Source of the DNA: an uncultured Phycisphaerae bacterium
GTDB taxonomy: Bacteria; Planctomycetota; Phycisphaerae; UBA1845; Fen-1342
Direction of reading: 5' to 3'
Assembly (NCBI GenBank): GCA_937928595.1
Contig: CALGJV010000001.1
Span: 1-64,000 of the forward strand
DNA: 64,000 nucleotides
The position numbers were made by a program, and so were the translations under genes. The notes beneath the pieces are model-generated. The model did not search any database. It worked only from the letters and a program-made list of their open reading frames with translations, and had not been told where the DNA came from. Shown one piece after another: positions 15,885 to 24,657 of the stretch (positions are counted from its first letter, which is position 1; each line of letters begins with the position of its first letter).

Positions 15885-16712
15885 ATGAGTAGCAGACCGA
15901 AATGGGCGGTACGACGCGGTCGGACGGCGGGCGTGGCCCCGGCCTGGCGGCGGGTCGCGGTCGCGTGCGCGGCCCTGCTATCGCTGCTGAGCGGCTGTGC
16001 GAGCACGGCCCACGAACAGCTCGTGGCGTTTCTCCGGGCCCACGAGGCCGACGTTTCCGCGGGGCGGTATGTGGTGCAGCCGCCCGATGCAATTCGGATT
16101 CATGCGCCGGGGGCGGAGGAAATCGACGGGACCGCCCAGACTGTGCGCCCGGATGGAAAGGTGGTCCTGCGCCTGCTCGGCGAGGTCGACGTGGCGGGGC
16201 TGAGCACGCAGGAAATTGCCGACAAGCTCAAGGCGCAACTTTCGCGCTACTACGTCGATCCGGAGGTGGTCGTCGAGGTCGCGGGCTACCGCAGCCAGTT
16301 CTACTACGTGTTCGGCCAGGTGGAAGCGCCCGGGCCGAAGCCCTTCACCGGGCGGGACACGGTGCTGATGGCGCTGGCGGAAGCTCGGCCGACGTTCATC
16401 GCGTGGCGGGCGCAGGTGCGCGTGACGCGGCCGGAGGGGCCGAGCGGCGAGCGGAAGACGATCATCGTCGATCTGGATCGCATGATCGCGACGGGGGACG
16501 CTTCGCAGAACATCCTGCTCCAGGAGGGCGACATCATCGAGGTGCCGCCGACGCCGCTGGGCTGGGTGGGTCTGCGGATGCGCGAGCTGCTCTACCCGCT
16601 CGAGCCGGCGGTGCGGGCCTACAACGCCCCGGCCGAGGCGATCGACTCGTACGACACGTACCGCGATCACAACGACGACGGCGGCTCGTCGCGGCGCCGG
16701 TGGCGCCGCTAG
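15885..16712 (+). CDS. Polysaccharide export lipoprotein (Wza-like)
   Basis: A 275-residue outer-membrane lipoprotein. A basic N-region and hydrophobic stretch end in the lipobox LLSGC (Cys38). The polysaccharide-export (PES) domain follows (about 58-140), with YVVQPPDAIRIH, an AQTVRPDGKVVLRLLGEV core and SRYYVDPEVVVEVAGY. One SLBB-like domain comes next (about 145-225), with YYVFGQVEAPG and ILLQEGDIIEVP. The C-terminus is Asp/Ser/Arg-rich rather than a clear amphipathic helix. It heads the unit that continues with the chain-length protein, the kinase, FemAB and two glycosyltransferases, matching the order in exosortase-A loci. Confidence 0.9.
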   Translation: MSSRPKWAVRRGRTAGVAPAWRRVAVACAALLSLLSGCASTAHEQLVAFLRAHEADVSAGRYVVQPPDAIRIHAPGAEEIDGTAQTVRPDGKVVLRLLGEVDVAGLSTQEIADKLKAQLSRYYVDPEVVVEVAGYRSQFYYVFGQVEAPGPKPFTGRDTVLMALAEARPTFIAWRAQVRVTRPEGPSGERKTIIVDLDRMIATGDASQNILLQEGDIIEVPPTPLGWVGLRMRELLYPLEPAVRAYNAPAEAIDSYDTYRDHNDDGGSSRRRWRR

Positions 16713-16725
16713 GCGTGGCAGAACC

Positions 16726-18456
16726 ATGACGACGCAACAGGGACAGGCGTTCGAGGACCTCCGCAACACGCTCAGCGAGTGCGGGCGCATCGTCCGCTAT
16801 CGCTGGCGGCTGGCCCTGGTCGGGCTGTGCGCGGTGGGCGCGCTGGCCTTCTGGTACAGCCAATATCTGCCGCGCGAGTACCTCGCCGCGACGATCTTCG
16901 AGCGCCGCGACGACGTGGTGCTTCAGAACCTGATCCAGAGCAACTCGCCGTACAGCTTCGAGCACCTCAAGACGACCATGGCGCTTGACATGACCGGGTC
17001 GCGGGCCCTGGTCCGCGCCGCCGTCCGCGCCAAGCTGCTGCCCGCCGACCAGTACGCGACCGAGGGCGCGCTGTCCGAGACCGAGCGCCGCGGGCTGGAC
17101 GAGCTGCTGGCCCGCTACAAGCTCAAGGCGGGCTTGCAGCTGATCCACAGCACGCCCGCGCTCGACACCATCCAGTTGACGTGCACCGCGAGCGACCCGG
17201 CGGTCGCCCGCGGCATGGTCACCGCGCTGCGCGACAACTACATCGATGACATGCGGGCCCGCATCCGCGACATCCTCGTGGGGACCCGCGGCTTCTTCGC
17301 GAGCGAGGTGGCTCGCCTCCAGGAGGCGGTGAGCGCCGCCGACTCGGCGGTCCGCTCCGGGCTCGAGGACGACCCGGGGCTCGACCCCACCGACCTGGCC
17401 GCCGTCGGGCTGCGGCTCGAACAGGTTCGCGCGCAGCATGCCAACGTCACGCAGCGGCACGCCGAGCTGGAGGCCGAGATCGCCGCCCGCGAGAAGTTCC
17501 TCCAGATGATGCCCGCCGCCTCGGTGGACGCGAGCGCGGCGGCCGGCGCCGCCGTGCGCGCCCCGCTGGTCGATCCGGCGCTGAACGCCTCGATCGACAA
17601 GGTGCAGGCGGAAGTGCTCGAGTTGATGACGGTCCGGCGGATGACCGACCAGCATCCCGAAGTCGTGGCCCGGCTCAACAAGCTCAACGAGCTGCGCGCG
17701 CTGCGGGATTCGCTGAGCCGCGTGCCCATGCCCGGGGTGATGGCCGCGGCGCCGCCGGCCTCGAACGGCGAGTGGCAGGCCCAGCGCCAGCGCGTCGCGA
17801 TGGAACTGGACGCCCTGCGCCGCCAGCTGGACACGGCCCGCGAACGGCTCGCGGAGTCCACGCGGCGGGTCGAGCGCTACACGGGCCTCTACGACCAGCT
17901 CGTGGCCCGGGGCGACGAGTACCGCCGGCTGCGCGAGCGGCGGCAGACCACCACCACCGAACTGGCCATCTGGACGCAGCACCTTGCCCAGCTCGAACGG
18001 GTGCTGGCGGCGGAGAGCGGCCAGCGCGGCACCCAGTTCACGCTGGTCGAGGAACCCAAGGACGTCAACCGGGCGACCAAGCCGCGCGTCGCAACCGTGT
18101 TCGCAGTCTGCGCCGGGCTCGGGCTGGCCGCCGCGGCGCTCGCGATCGCGCTGGCCGAACTGTTCGATCGTTCGTTCCGCTCGGCCGGGCAGGTGGCCCG
18201 TGCACTGGGCGTCCCCGTGCTCCAGAGCATCGGCGTGATCCCGACGCCGCACGAACGCCGGCGGTTGCTGATCACCCGTCTGGTCTGGGTGCCGGCCGCG
18301 GCGGTGCTTCTGCTCGCTCTCGCAGGAACCGCCACGCTCGCCTATACGAGCCTGGCCGCCCCGCGGCTCCATCGCAGTGCCATGCAGCGCGTCGACCGCG
18401 TGCTCAACGCCATCGGAATTTCCGGGGCGCTGCCGACCGACCCTTCCACGACGTGA
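16726..18456 (+). CDS. Polysaccharide chain-length determinant (Wzz/GNVR type)
   Basis: A 576-residue inner-membrane protein of the Wzz superfamily as found in exosortase-A EPS loci. TM1 is at about 28-46 (WRLALVGLCAVGALAFW). A long periplasmic part is rich in coiled coil (about 190-430). TM2 is at about 448-470 (AVCAGLGLAAAALAIALAEL), followed by a cytoplasmic stretch LFDRSFRSAGQVARALGVPV typical of such proteins. A third hydrophobic segment lies near 520-545. The cytoplasmic kinase is the separate next gene, as in a split Wzc. The protein should set polymer length and connect export pore and kinase. The gap to the Wza-like gene is 13 bp and the kinase starts about 10 bp after its stop. Confidence 0.88.
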   Translation: MTTQQGQAFEDLRNTLSECGRIVRYRWRLALVGLCAVGALAFWYSQYLPREYLAATIFERRDDVVLQNLIQSNSPYSFEHLKTTMALDMTGSRALVRAAVRAKLLPADQYATEGALSETERRGLDELLARYKLKAGLQLIHSTPALDTIQLTCTASDPAVARGMVTALRDNYIDDMRARIRDILVGTRGFFASEVARLQEAVSAADSAVRSGLEDDPGLDPTDLAAVGLRLEQVRAQHANVTQRHAELEAEIAAREKFLQMMPAASVDASAAAGAAVRAPLVDPALNASIDKVQAEVLELMTVRRMTDQHPEVVARLNKLNELRALRDSLSRVPMPGVMAAAPPASNGEWQAQRQRVAMELDALRRQLDTARERLAESTRRVERYTGLYDQLVARGDEYRRLRERRQTTTTELAIWTQHLAQLERVLAAESGQRGTQFTLVEEPKDVNRATKPRVATVFAVCAGLGLAAAALAIALAELFDRSFRSAGQVARALGVPVLQSIGVIPTPHERRRLLITRLVWVPAAAVLLLALAGTATLAYTSLAAPRLHRSAMQRVDRVLNAIGISGALPTDPSTT

Positions 18457-18466
18457 GGAGCGGCTC

Positions 18467-19399
18467 TTGAGCTCGATGACTCGAGTCATGGAGAAGGTCC
18501 TGGGTGGCGCGGCCGCCGCGCCGGCCGACCCGAGCCCGGATGCCGCCGCGGCGGCGGGCGGCCACGGCCACGCGGCCGGCAGCGCCGCCGCGGTCGCGGT
18601 GACGGGCCCCGCGGAGGCGGCCGACGGCCCGTCGGGATTCGTTGCCGGCCCCCCCGGTCAGGAGGGACCGCTTCCGGCCGACGGCCGGACCGTCGAGTGG
18701 GATGCGCGGCGCGTCGACCCGGTGATCGCGGCGTTTCACAGCCGGTTCAGCGCGATCTGCGAGCAGTACCGCTCGATTCGGGCGCGGCTGCTCACCATGA
18801 ACACCGCGCGGACGCACCAGGTCATCGCGATCACCAGCAGCGTGCCCGAGGAGGGCAAGAGCGTCTCGACGATCAACCTCGGATTGATCATGGCGGAGGG
18901 CGGTGAGCACCGCATCCTCGTCGCCGACGCGGACTTCCGCCGGACTTCTCTGGCGCGGATGATCGGCATCGCGCCGCGCCCGGGTCTGGCGGACGTCCTG
19001 AGCGGGGACGCGACGCTGGCCGAGGCCGTGCAGCCTTCGCCGCTCCCGAACCTGCACGTGCTGCCGGCCGGACAGGTGCGCAACGGGGCGTACGGCGAAC
19101 TGCTGGGCGCCACCAACACCGCCGCCGTCGTGGCGGCGCTGCGGGCGCGCTACGACTACGTTTTCCTGGACACGCCCCCCGTGACCACGGTCTCGGACGT
19201 GTGTCTGCTGGCGCCACACGCGGACGGGGCGCTGCTCGTGATCGAGATGCGGCGCACGCCCGAGCCGACGGTGCAGATCGCGGTGCGCTCCCTGCAAGCC
19301 AACAACGTCCGCATTCTCGGTTGCATTCTGTCGCGCTTCCGTGAACACAGCGGGCGCTACTATGACCACTACTACTCGTACTACTACGGCCGTCGCTGA
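18467..19399 (+). CDS. Tyrosine autokinase of the EPS locus (BY-kinase)
   Basis: A 310-residue cytoplasmic kinase. After a low-complexity Ala/Gly/Pro N-terminus (1-80) comes an EQYRSIRARLL interface (about 99-109). Walker A is SVPEEGKS (125-132), Walker A' is ILVADADF (150-157) and Walker B is YVFLDTPP (231-238). The last 13 residues hold seven tyrosines (YYDHYYSYYY), the target of autophosphorylation in BY-kinases; phosphorylation state controls the Wza-Wzc assembly. TTG is chosen as start because GAGGAG lies 6 nt before it; ATG at 18476 is the alternative. The Tyr-tail DNA overlaps the start of the next gene by 38 bp. Confidence 0.88.
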   Translation: MSSMTRVMEKVLGGAAAAPADPSPDAAAAAGGHGHAAGSAAAVAVTGPAEAADGPSGFVAGPPGQEGPLPADGRTVEWDARRVDPVIAAFHSRFSAICEQYRSIRARLLTMNTARTHQVIAITSSVPEEGKSVSTINLGLIMAEGGEHRILVADADFRRTSLARMIGIAPRPGLADVLSGDATLAEAVQPSPLPNLHVLPAGQVRNGAYGELLGATNTAAVVAALRARYDYVFLDTPPVTTVSDVCLLAPHADGALLVIEMRRTPEPTVQIAVRSLQANNVRILGCILSRFREHSGRYYDHYYSYYYGRR

Positions 19400-20480
19400 A
19401 CCGCGGCGCGCCGAGGCTCCCGAGAACGCGTCGTCGGCCGTGCTGGAGATTTCCACCGGTGCCGACGCCGCCGCGCAGGCCGCCTGGGCGCGATTCGTCG
19501 AGGCCCGCCCGGACGCCAGCATCTTCCAGCATCCGGACTGGAGCGCTGCCGTCACGGCCGTGTTCGGACACACGCCGCGGCATCTGCTGGCGCGGCGGGG
19601 CGGGGCCCTCGTCGGTGTGTTGCCGCTCATGCAGGTGGACAGCCTGCTCGGCGGGCGGCTGCTCGTGAGCGTGCCGTACGGTACCTATGGCGGCGTCGTC
19701 GGCGACGACCCCGCCGCGGTCGCGGCGCTGGCCGCGGCCGCGCGCCGGATGACCGACGAGCTGGGCGCGCGGGTGCTGGACCTGCGTTCGGCCGAGCCCC
19801 GTTGCCCGGACCTGGAAGACGTCTCCGGCTACCTGGGCTTCGTCCGGAAGCTGCCGGAGCGCGTCGAGGACGTGGCCGCGTTCCTGCCCAAGCGGGCGCG
19901 CGCCGCAGCGCGACACGCCCGCGACCGCGACGGCGTCGAGGTTCGGCACGACCCGGGGCTGCTGCGGCCGGTGTGGGAGTTGTATTGCCGCAGCATGCGG
20001 CGCATCGCGTCGATCAACTATCCGTTGGCGCTCTTCGAGGAGCTTGCCGGGCGGCGGGGCGACCGCCTGTGGGTGAGCGCGGCGTTGCACGGCGGCCGGC
20101 CGGTGGCCGGCACGATCAGCCTCGTGTTCCGCGACACGGTGCTGCCGTATGTGCTCGGGGCCGACGACTCCGGCCGGGTCGACGGCGCGGCCAACCTGCT
20201 CTACTGGTCCGTGATGGAGCGGGCCGTGGCGGCCGGCCTGCGGACCTTCGATTACGGGCGCAGCCGCGCGGACAACACGGGCGCGGTGGGGTTCAAGAAG
20301 AACCAGGGCTTTGAGCCGCGACCGCTGGGTTACCAGCGGTATGTGCCGGCCGGGCGCCGGGCGCCGGACCTGAAGCCGTCGAACCCGCGGTACGCGCTGG
20401 CGCGCCGCGTGTGGCGCCGACTGCCGCTGGGCGTCACGCGGGTGCTGGGCACGTGGCTGGCGCGGTCCCTTCCGGGTTGA
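19362..20480 (+). CDS. FemAB-like acyltransferase of the EPS locus
   Basis: A 372-residue protein with the double-GNAT fold of FemAB proteins, without signal peptide. Marks are WARFVEARPDASIFQHPDWS near the start, then GGALVGVLPL, a VEDVAAFLPKRARAAARHAR stretch, and the C-terminal GNAT block GLRTFDYGRSRADNTGAVGF and KKNQGFEP. This matches the FemAB-related protein regularly present in exosortase-A EPS loci; it probably transfers an acyl or aminoacyl group during EPS assembly, unproven. The ATG lies inside the kinase gene, so the first codons (MTTTTRTTT) use the DNA of the kinase Tyr tail in another frame. A GTG at 19341 is an alternative start. Confidence 0.82.
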   Translation: MTTTTRTTTAVAEPRRAEAPENASSAVLEISTGADAAAQAAWARFVEARPDASIFQHPDWSAAVTAVFGHTPRHLLARRGGALVGVLPLMQVDSLLGGRLLVSVPYGTYGGVVGDDPAAVAALAAAARRMTDELGARVLDLRSAEPRCPDLEDVSGYLGFVRKLPERVEDVAAFLPKRARAAARHARDRDGVEVRHDPGLLRPVWELYCRSMRRIASINYPLALFEELAGRRGDRLWVSAALHGGRPVAGTISLVFRDTVLPYVLGADDSGRVDGAANLLYWSVMERAVAAGLRTFDYGRSRADNTGAVGFKKNQGFEPRPLGYQRYVPAGRRAPDLKPSNPRYALARRVWRRLPLGVTRVLGTWLARSLPG

Positions 20481-20487
20481 GGGCAGC

Positions 20488-21750
20488 GTGCGCGTTCTGC
20501 TGGTCACACCGCGGTTTCCGTACCCGCCGCACCGTGGCGACACGGTGCGTTCGTGGGGTGTGCTGCGGGCCTTGGCAGCCCGGCACGAGGTCTGGCTCGC
20601 GTCGGTCGACACGGTGCCGCCCGCACCCGAGCACGCCGCGGTCGTGCGGGGGCTCTGCCGCGACGTCTACTGCTGCGTCACGCCCGAGTGGCGCTGCCTG
20701 CTCCGCGGAGCGGCCGGCCTGCTGCTGGGCCGCAGCCTGACGGAGGGCTACTTCGGCGACGCGGCCTTTCGGGCGTGCCTGAGAGACTGGGCGCAGCGGC
20801 CCGGCTTCGACGCCGTCATCACGTACTCCTCGTCGATCGCTCCCGCCGTCGTCGACCTGCCGATCCGACGACGACTCCTGGACCTCGGCGACGTGGACAG
20901 CCACAAGTGGGCCTTGTACGCCCGCCGCACCTGGCCGCCGGCCCGCTGGTTCTATGCGCTCGAGTCCCGCCGTGTGGCGGCCCTGGAGCGGGACGCCGCC
21001 GCCGACCACGAACTGTGCCTGCTGGTCAACGAGCGGGAGCGGCGCAAGTTCGCCCGCCGCCACCCGGCCTGTCCGACAGGCGTGCTCCGAACCACGGTCG
21101 ATCTCGACGATTACCCGGGGCACGAAGCGCTGTCGACAGAGCCGGTCGTCAGCATGGTCGGCTCGATGTTCTATCCGCCGAACGTCCGCGCGGTGGAGTG
21201 GTTCGGGCAGCGGGTCTGGCCGCGCATCCGGGCCGCCGTGCCCAACGCCCGCTGGCTGATCGTCGGCAGCCGCCCCTCGGCTGCGGTGCGCGCCTGGGCG
21301 CGCGCGCCGGGGGTGACGGTGACCGGCTACGTGCCCGATGTGCGGCCCTACCTCGCACTGACGCGCGTGTTCGTCAATCCGGTCGTGGGGGACATCGGGG
21401 TTCAGTCCAAGGTGCTGGTGGCGCTGGCGGCCGGCCGGCCGGCGGTCGTGACGCCGGATACGGCCGCGGGCATCGACCACGAGGATCCGCCGCCCTTCGT
21501 GGTGGCGACGGCGCCGACGGAGTTCGCGGCGGGCGTGGTCCGCCTGCTGCGCGACGACGCCTGGGCGCGCACGATCGGCGCGCGGGCCCGTGCCACGGCC
21601 GAACGCTACTACAGCGCGGTGGCGCAGCGCACGGCGATCGAGGGCTACCTGGCAGCGGTGGAGGAGCCACCGGTCCCCACCACGAATCGGTTCGTCCCGA
21701 ACTCGGCACCGCCGCCGCAGCCGCGCACGACGGGGGTCGGGCAGCCATGA
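20488..21750 (+). CDS. Glycosyltransferase, EPS-locus sugar transferase 1 type
   Basis: A 420-residue GT4-like (GT-B fold) enzyme. The N-terminal half begins MRVLLVTPRFPYPPHRGDTV and contains DLGDVDSHKWALYARRTWPP. The C-terminal half has VVSMVGSMFYPPNVRAVEWF, GSRPSAAVRAWA and PYLALTRVFVNPV, typical of the exosortase-associated glycosyltransferase that normally stands here. Pro-rich tail from about 395. The start is GTG, 7 bp after the FemAB stop. The next gene overlaps by ATGA, so both are likely translationally coupled. Sugar and linkage are unknown. Confidence 0.85.
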   Translation: MRVLLVTPRFPYPPHRGDTVRSWGVLRALAARHEVWLASVDTVPPAPEHAAVVRGLCRDVYCCVTPEWRCLLRGAAGLLLGRSLTEGYFGDAAFRACLRDWAQRPGFDAVITYSSSIAPAVVDLPIRRRLLDLGDVDSHKWALYARRTWPPARWFYALESRRVAALERDAAADHELCLLVNERERRKFARRHPACPTGVLRTTVDLDDYPGHEALSTEPVVSMVGSMFYPPNVRAVEWFGQRVWPRIRAAVPNARWLIVGSRPSAAVRAWARAPGVTVTGYVPDVRPYLALTRVFVNPVVGDIGVQSKVLVALAAGRPAVVTPDTAAGIDHEDPPPFVVATAPTEFAAGVVRLLRDDAWARTIGARARATAERYYSAVAQRTAIEGYLAAVEEPPVPTTNRFVPNSAPPPQPRTTGVGQP

Positions 21751-22946
21751 TCCGCGATCGGAACATCGTGTGCGTCGCCAGCAGCTGGTTCGACCACCCG
21801 ACGAGCAAGCACCACGTCATGCGCCGCCTCGCGGCCGACAACCACGTCCTGTGGGTCAACTTCCACGGGTCGCGGCGGCCGGCCCTGTCGCGTTCCGACA
21901 CGGGACTGATCCTGCGGCGCCTGCGGCGCATCTGGGCCGGTCCGCAATCCGTCCAGCCGCGACTCGACGTGCTCTCGCCCCTGGTGATCCCGCTGCCGGA
22001 GCTGCGCCCCGCGCGGCGGCTCAATGCGTGGCTGCTGGCGCGGCGCGTGCGCGCGGCGCTGCGGCAACTGCCGTCGCGCCCGGTGCAGATCTGGCTGTTC
22101 ACGCCGGACGTTCCGGAGCTGCTCGCCCACCTGCCGGCCGAGCGGATCGTGTACTACTGCGTGGACGACTTCGCCGCCTTCTCCGGCTTCAACACGGCGC
22201 TGATGGAGCAGCTCGAGGCCCGCACGCTGGCCGCGGCCGATGTTGTGATCACGACGTCCGCGCAGTTGTACGAGGAGCGTCGGACGCGCCACCCGGCCGT
22301 GCATCTCGTGCCGCACGGGGTGGACTTCAAGCACTTCGCCGCGGCACCGACCTGGCCGCGGGAACGGCTGCCGACCGACGTCCGCCATCTGCCGCACCCG
22401 GTCTTTGGCTACATGGGGCTGATCAGCGACTACGTGGACCTGGACCTCGTGGCCGCGGCCGCGCGCGCCCGACCGGCGTGGACGTTTGTCCTGCTGGGGG
22501 ACGTCCGGTGCCGGGCGGACGCCGTGGCCGGGCTGCCGAACGTGCATCTCCTGGGCGGTCGGCCGTACGAAGCGCTGCCGGCGTACTGCGCCGCTTTCGA
22601 CGTGGGCCTGATTCCGTTCCGGATGAACCGGCTGGTGCGGGCGGTCAACCCGATCAAGCTGCGCGAGTACCTCGCCGCCGGCCTGCCAGTGGTGTCGGCT
22701 CCGATGGGCGAGGTCGTGCGGTATGCCCCCGCAGTCCAGACGGCCGCCGACCCGCCCGAATTTCTCGCCGCCTGTGAGCGCGCGCTGGAGCTGGCCGGCA
22801 ACGGACTTCCGGCGGAGCGGCAGGCGCTCGTGCGAGACGAGGGCTGGGATCGACGCGTGGCCGAGCTGGCGGACCTGGTCATGGGCACGCGCGGCGCGCC
22901 GGCCGAGCCCGCGGCGGCCCCGGCGCTCGCGACCGCAGCGCGCTAG
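21747..22946 (+). CDS. Glycosyltransferase (GT-B fold)
   Basis: A 399-residue enzyme related to the GT1/GT4-type transferases of EPS clusters. It begins MIRDRNIVCVASSWFDHPTS, which resembles the start of UDP-galactopyranose mutase-linked glycosyltransferases that follow similar loci. Later marks are ERIVYYCVDDFAAF, LVPHGVDFKHF, PHPVFGYMGLISDYVDLDL, NPIKLREYLAAGLPVVS and the donor-site Glu region. Translation is probably coupled to the preceding gene by a 4-nt ATGA overlap. It is the last gene of this rightward unit; a converging zinc-ribbon gene ends 53 bp later. Confidence 0.85.
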   Translation: MIRDRNIVCVASSWFDHPTSKHHVMRRLAADNHVLWVNFHGSRRPALSRSDTGLILRRLRRIWAGPQSVQPRLDVLSPLVIPLPELRPARRLNAWLLARRVRAALRQLPSRPVQIWLFTPDVPELLAHLPAERIVYYCVDDFAAFSGFNTALMEQLEARTLAAADVVITTSAQLYEERRTRHPAVHLVPHGVDFKHFAAAPTWPRERLPTDVRHLPHPVFGYMGLISDYVDLDLVAAAARARPAWTFVLLGDVRCRADAVAGLPNVHLLGGRPYEALPAYCAAFDVGLIPFRMNRLVRAVNPIKLREYLAAGLPVVSAPMGEVVRYAPAVQTAADPPEFLAACERALELAGNGLPAERQALVRDEGWDRRVAELADLVMGTRGAPAEPAAAPALATAAR

Positions 22947-22999
22947 GTGGTCGGCTGCGCGGTGGGGGGCTCCCGGAGCGATTCAAAGTCGCAGCGGCG

Positions 23000-23506
23000 C
23001 TACAGGATCGTGACGGACAGCACTGTGATGATCAGCGTGAGGGCGAGCACCAGCACGGTCCACGCGGCCCCGTCGCCCGGATTGGTAACGTGCGGCCGGC
23101 CGTGATGCTTGCGCTTGGGGTGACGCGGGGGCAGGATCACGCGCGTCAGCAGGAGCGTGCGGCCGCAGACCTTGCAGCGGCGGATCGCTGCGGGTGGGGG
23201 CGCACCGAAGCTGCGGGGGGGCGCCCAGGGAACGGCCTGAGAGTGTCCGCAGGAGTCGCACGCGACGGCGATGGTGCGAGGCACGCGGACGCGGTGGTGG
23301 CAGCGCGAGCAGCGGGCGTCCCCATGCAGGGGCACGACGTCGACGCGGCCCCCGCAGCGCCCGCAACGGAGTTCGGGACGCGGCGGGGCTTCCGAAGCCG
23401 CGGTTTCGGGCGGGGGGGCCAGGGGCGGCGGGCGCGCCGTGCGCAGGGCGACGAGCCCGCGGGGCGCTGCACCCTCCTCGAAGGCCGAGCCGCGCTGAGG
23501 CACCAT
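23000..23506 (-). CDS. Double zinc-ribbon protein with C-terminal membrane anchor
   Basis: A 168-residue protein of unknown function. Four CxxC pairs (Cys48/51, 66/69, 83/86, 111/114) make two probable zinc ribbons. A basic linker (PPRHPKRKHHGRPH) and a single hydrophobic helix at about 148-167 end the protein, so it should be tail-anchored with the ribbons in the cytosol. The first 45 residues are Pro/Ala-rich and may be untranslated if a later start is used. It sits inside the EPS locus, convergent with the glycosyltransferase gene and divergent from the deacetylase gene. Not recognised as a named EPS component. Confidence 0.65.
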   Translation of the reverse strand: MVPQRGSAFEEGAAPRGLVALRTARPPPLAPPPETAASEAPPRPELRCGRCGGRVDVVPLHGDARCSRCHHRVRVPRTIAVACDSCGHSQAVPWAPPRSFGAPPPAAIRRCKVCGRTLLLTRVILPPRHPKRKHHGRPHVTNPGDGAAWTVLVLALTLIITVLSVTIL

Positions 23507-23704
23507 GCTCTTAACATCGCCGCGCCGCCCGCCGCGCGCTCAGTCCAAACGCGGCGGCGCCGGCGCGGCCGGACCGAAACCGCCGCTGCGCCCGGAAGCA
23601 CGGCGTTTTCGATGCGGACGCGCGGATTCTGCGCAGGGAGCGTCAATGGGGGCGCTGCCGGTACCGCGCGGCCGGGCACTTCCGGTACGGCCGGCGGGAC
23701 TCCG

Positions 23705-23712
23705 CCGATAAC
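23705..23712 (+). promoter_or_regulatory. CCGATAAC element at the deacetylase gene
   Basis: CCGATAAC ends 6 nt before the GTG at 23719. If GATAAC acts as a -10 box the transcript would be leaderless, the same geometry as the TANNNT boxes at trpA and the VWA gene. Confidence 0.35.
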
Positions 23713-23718
23713 GGAGAT

Positions 23719-24657
23719 GTGCTGCGCTCCGCACTGGTCTCCGCCCCGTCGTCCCCGCCGCCGGCCAAGGCCGCGCATCAGGTCTGCGCGGCCCTCTCGA
23801 TCGACGTCGAGGAGTACTTCCACTGCGAGGCGTTCGCCGGGCGCGTCGCGCCGTCCGACCGGGGGCGGATGGAGCGGCGGGCCCGGCCCTGTCTGGATTG
23901 GCTGGGCGAACAACTGGCCGCCACGGCGAACCGCGCCACGTTCTTCGTCCTCGCCGACACCCTGGACGACCTCGGCGGACCGCTGCGCGACCTGGCGCGG
24001 GACGGCCACGAGATCGCCTGCCACGGCGCTGCTCACCAGCATCTGGCCCGGCTGTCGCCGGCCGCCCTGCGCGATGACCTCCGGCGGGCGCTGGACCGCA
24101 TCGCGGACCGGGTCGGCGTGCGCGCGCGCGGCTACCGCGCGCCGACGTTTTCGCTGACGCCTGCGACGGCGTGGGCGCTCGACGTGCTGGTCGAAGCCGG
24201 ATTCGAGTACGACGCCAGCGTGTTCCCGATTCACCACGATCGCTACGGCGTGCCGGATGCGCCGACGGAGCCGTTTCGCATCGTGTCGCCGTCGGGGGCG
24301 GCCATGCTCGAGTTCCCCCCCCTCACGGCGCACCTCGGACCGCTGCGGCTGCCGTTCGGTGGCGGCGGTTACTTCCGATTGTGGCCCTACGGCGTGTTTC
24401 GGCGCGTGCTCGCGGCGCGCGTGTCCACGGCGGAACCCGCGATGCTGTACTTCCATCCGTGGGAGCTGGATCCGGATCAGCCGCGGCTGCCCGCCGGCTG
24501 GCTGGCCACGCGGCGGCACCGGCTGAACCTGGGGCGCACGCGGCCACGGCTGGCGCGGCTGCTGCGGGAGTTCCGGTTCGACACCGCGGCGGCCGTGCTG
24601 GAGCGGGTGACGGCGGCGGGGACGCTGCCGACGTATCGGCTCAGTGCGCGGACGTGA
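23719..24657 (+). CDS. Polysaccharide deacetylase, EPS-locus (DUF3473) type
   Basis: A 312-residue NodB-homology deacetylase with the C-terminal extension typical of exosortase-A EPS loci. Metal and catalytic motifs are ALSIDVEEYFH (Asp29), GHEIACHGAAHQHL (His97, His102, His106), RGYRAPTFS (about 137-145) and FHPWELD, which carries a conserved His. It probably removes N-acetyl groups from the polymer. No signal peptide is evident, as often in this subfamily. Start codon is GTG; no later ATG precedes the conserved block, so GTG or a CTG shortly after must be used. Its last 17 bp overlap the end of the CapK-like gene on the other strand. Confidence 0.88.
   Translation: MLRSALVSAPSSPPPAKAAHQVCAALSIDVEEYFHCEAFAGRVAPSDRGRMERRARPCLDWLGEQLAATANRATFFVLADTLDDLGGPLRDLARDGHEIACHGAAHQHLARLSPAALRDDLRRALDRIADRVGVRARGYRAPTFSLTPATAWALDVLVEAGFEYDASVFPIHHDRYGVPDAPTEPFRIVSPSGAAMLEFPPLTAHLGPLRLPFGGGGYFRLWPYGVFRRVLAARVSTAEPAMLYFHPWELDPDQPRLPAGWLATRRHRLNLGRTRPRLARLLREFRFDTAAAVLERVTAAGTLPTYRLSART

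Noticed and set aside
22947-22999. Terminator between the glycosyltransferase and zinc-ribbon genes
   Set aside because: Only a 4-bp inverted repeat (GCGA/TCGC around TTCAAAG) and no T-run.
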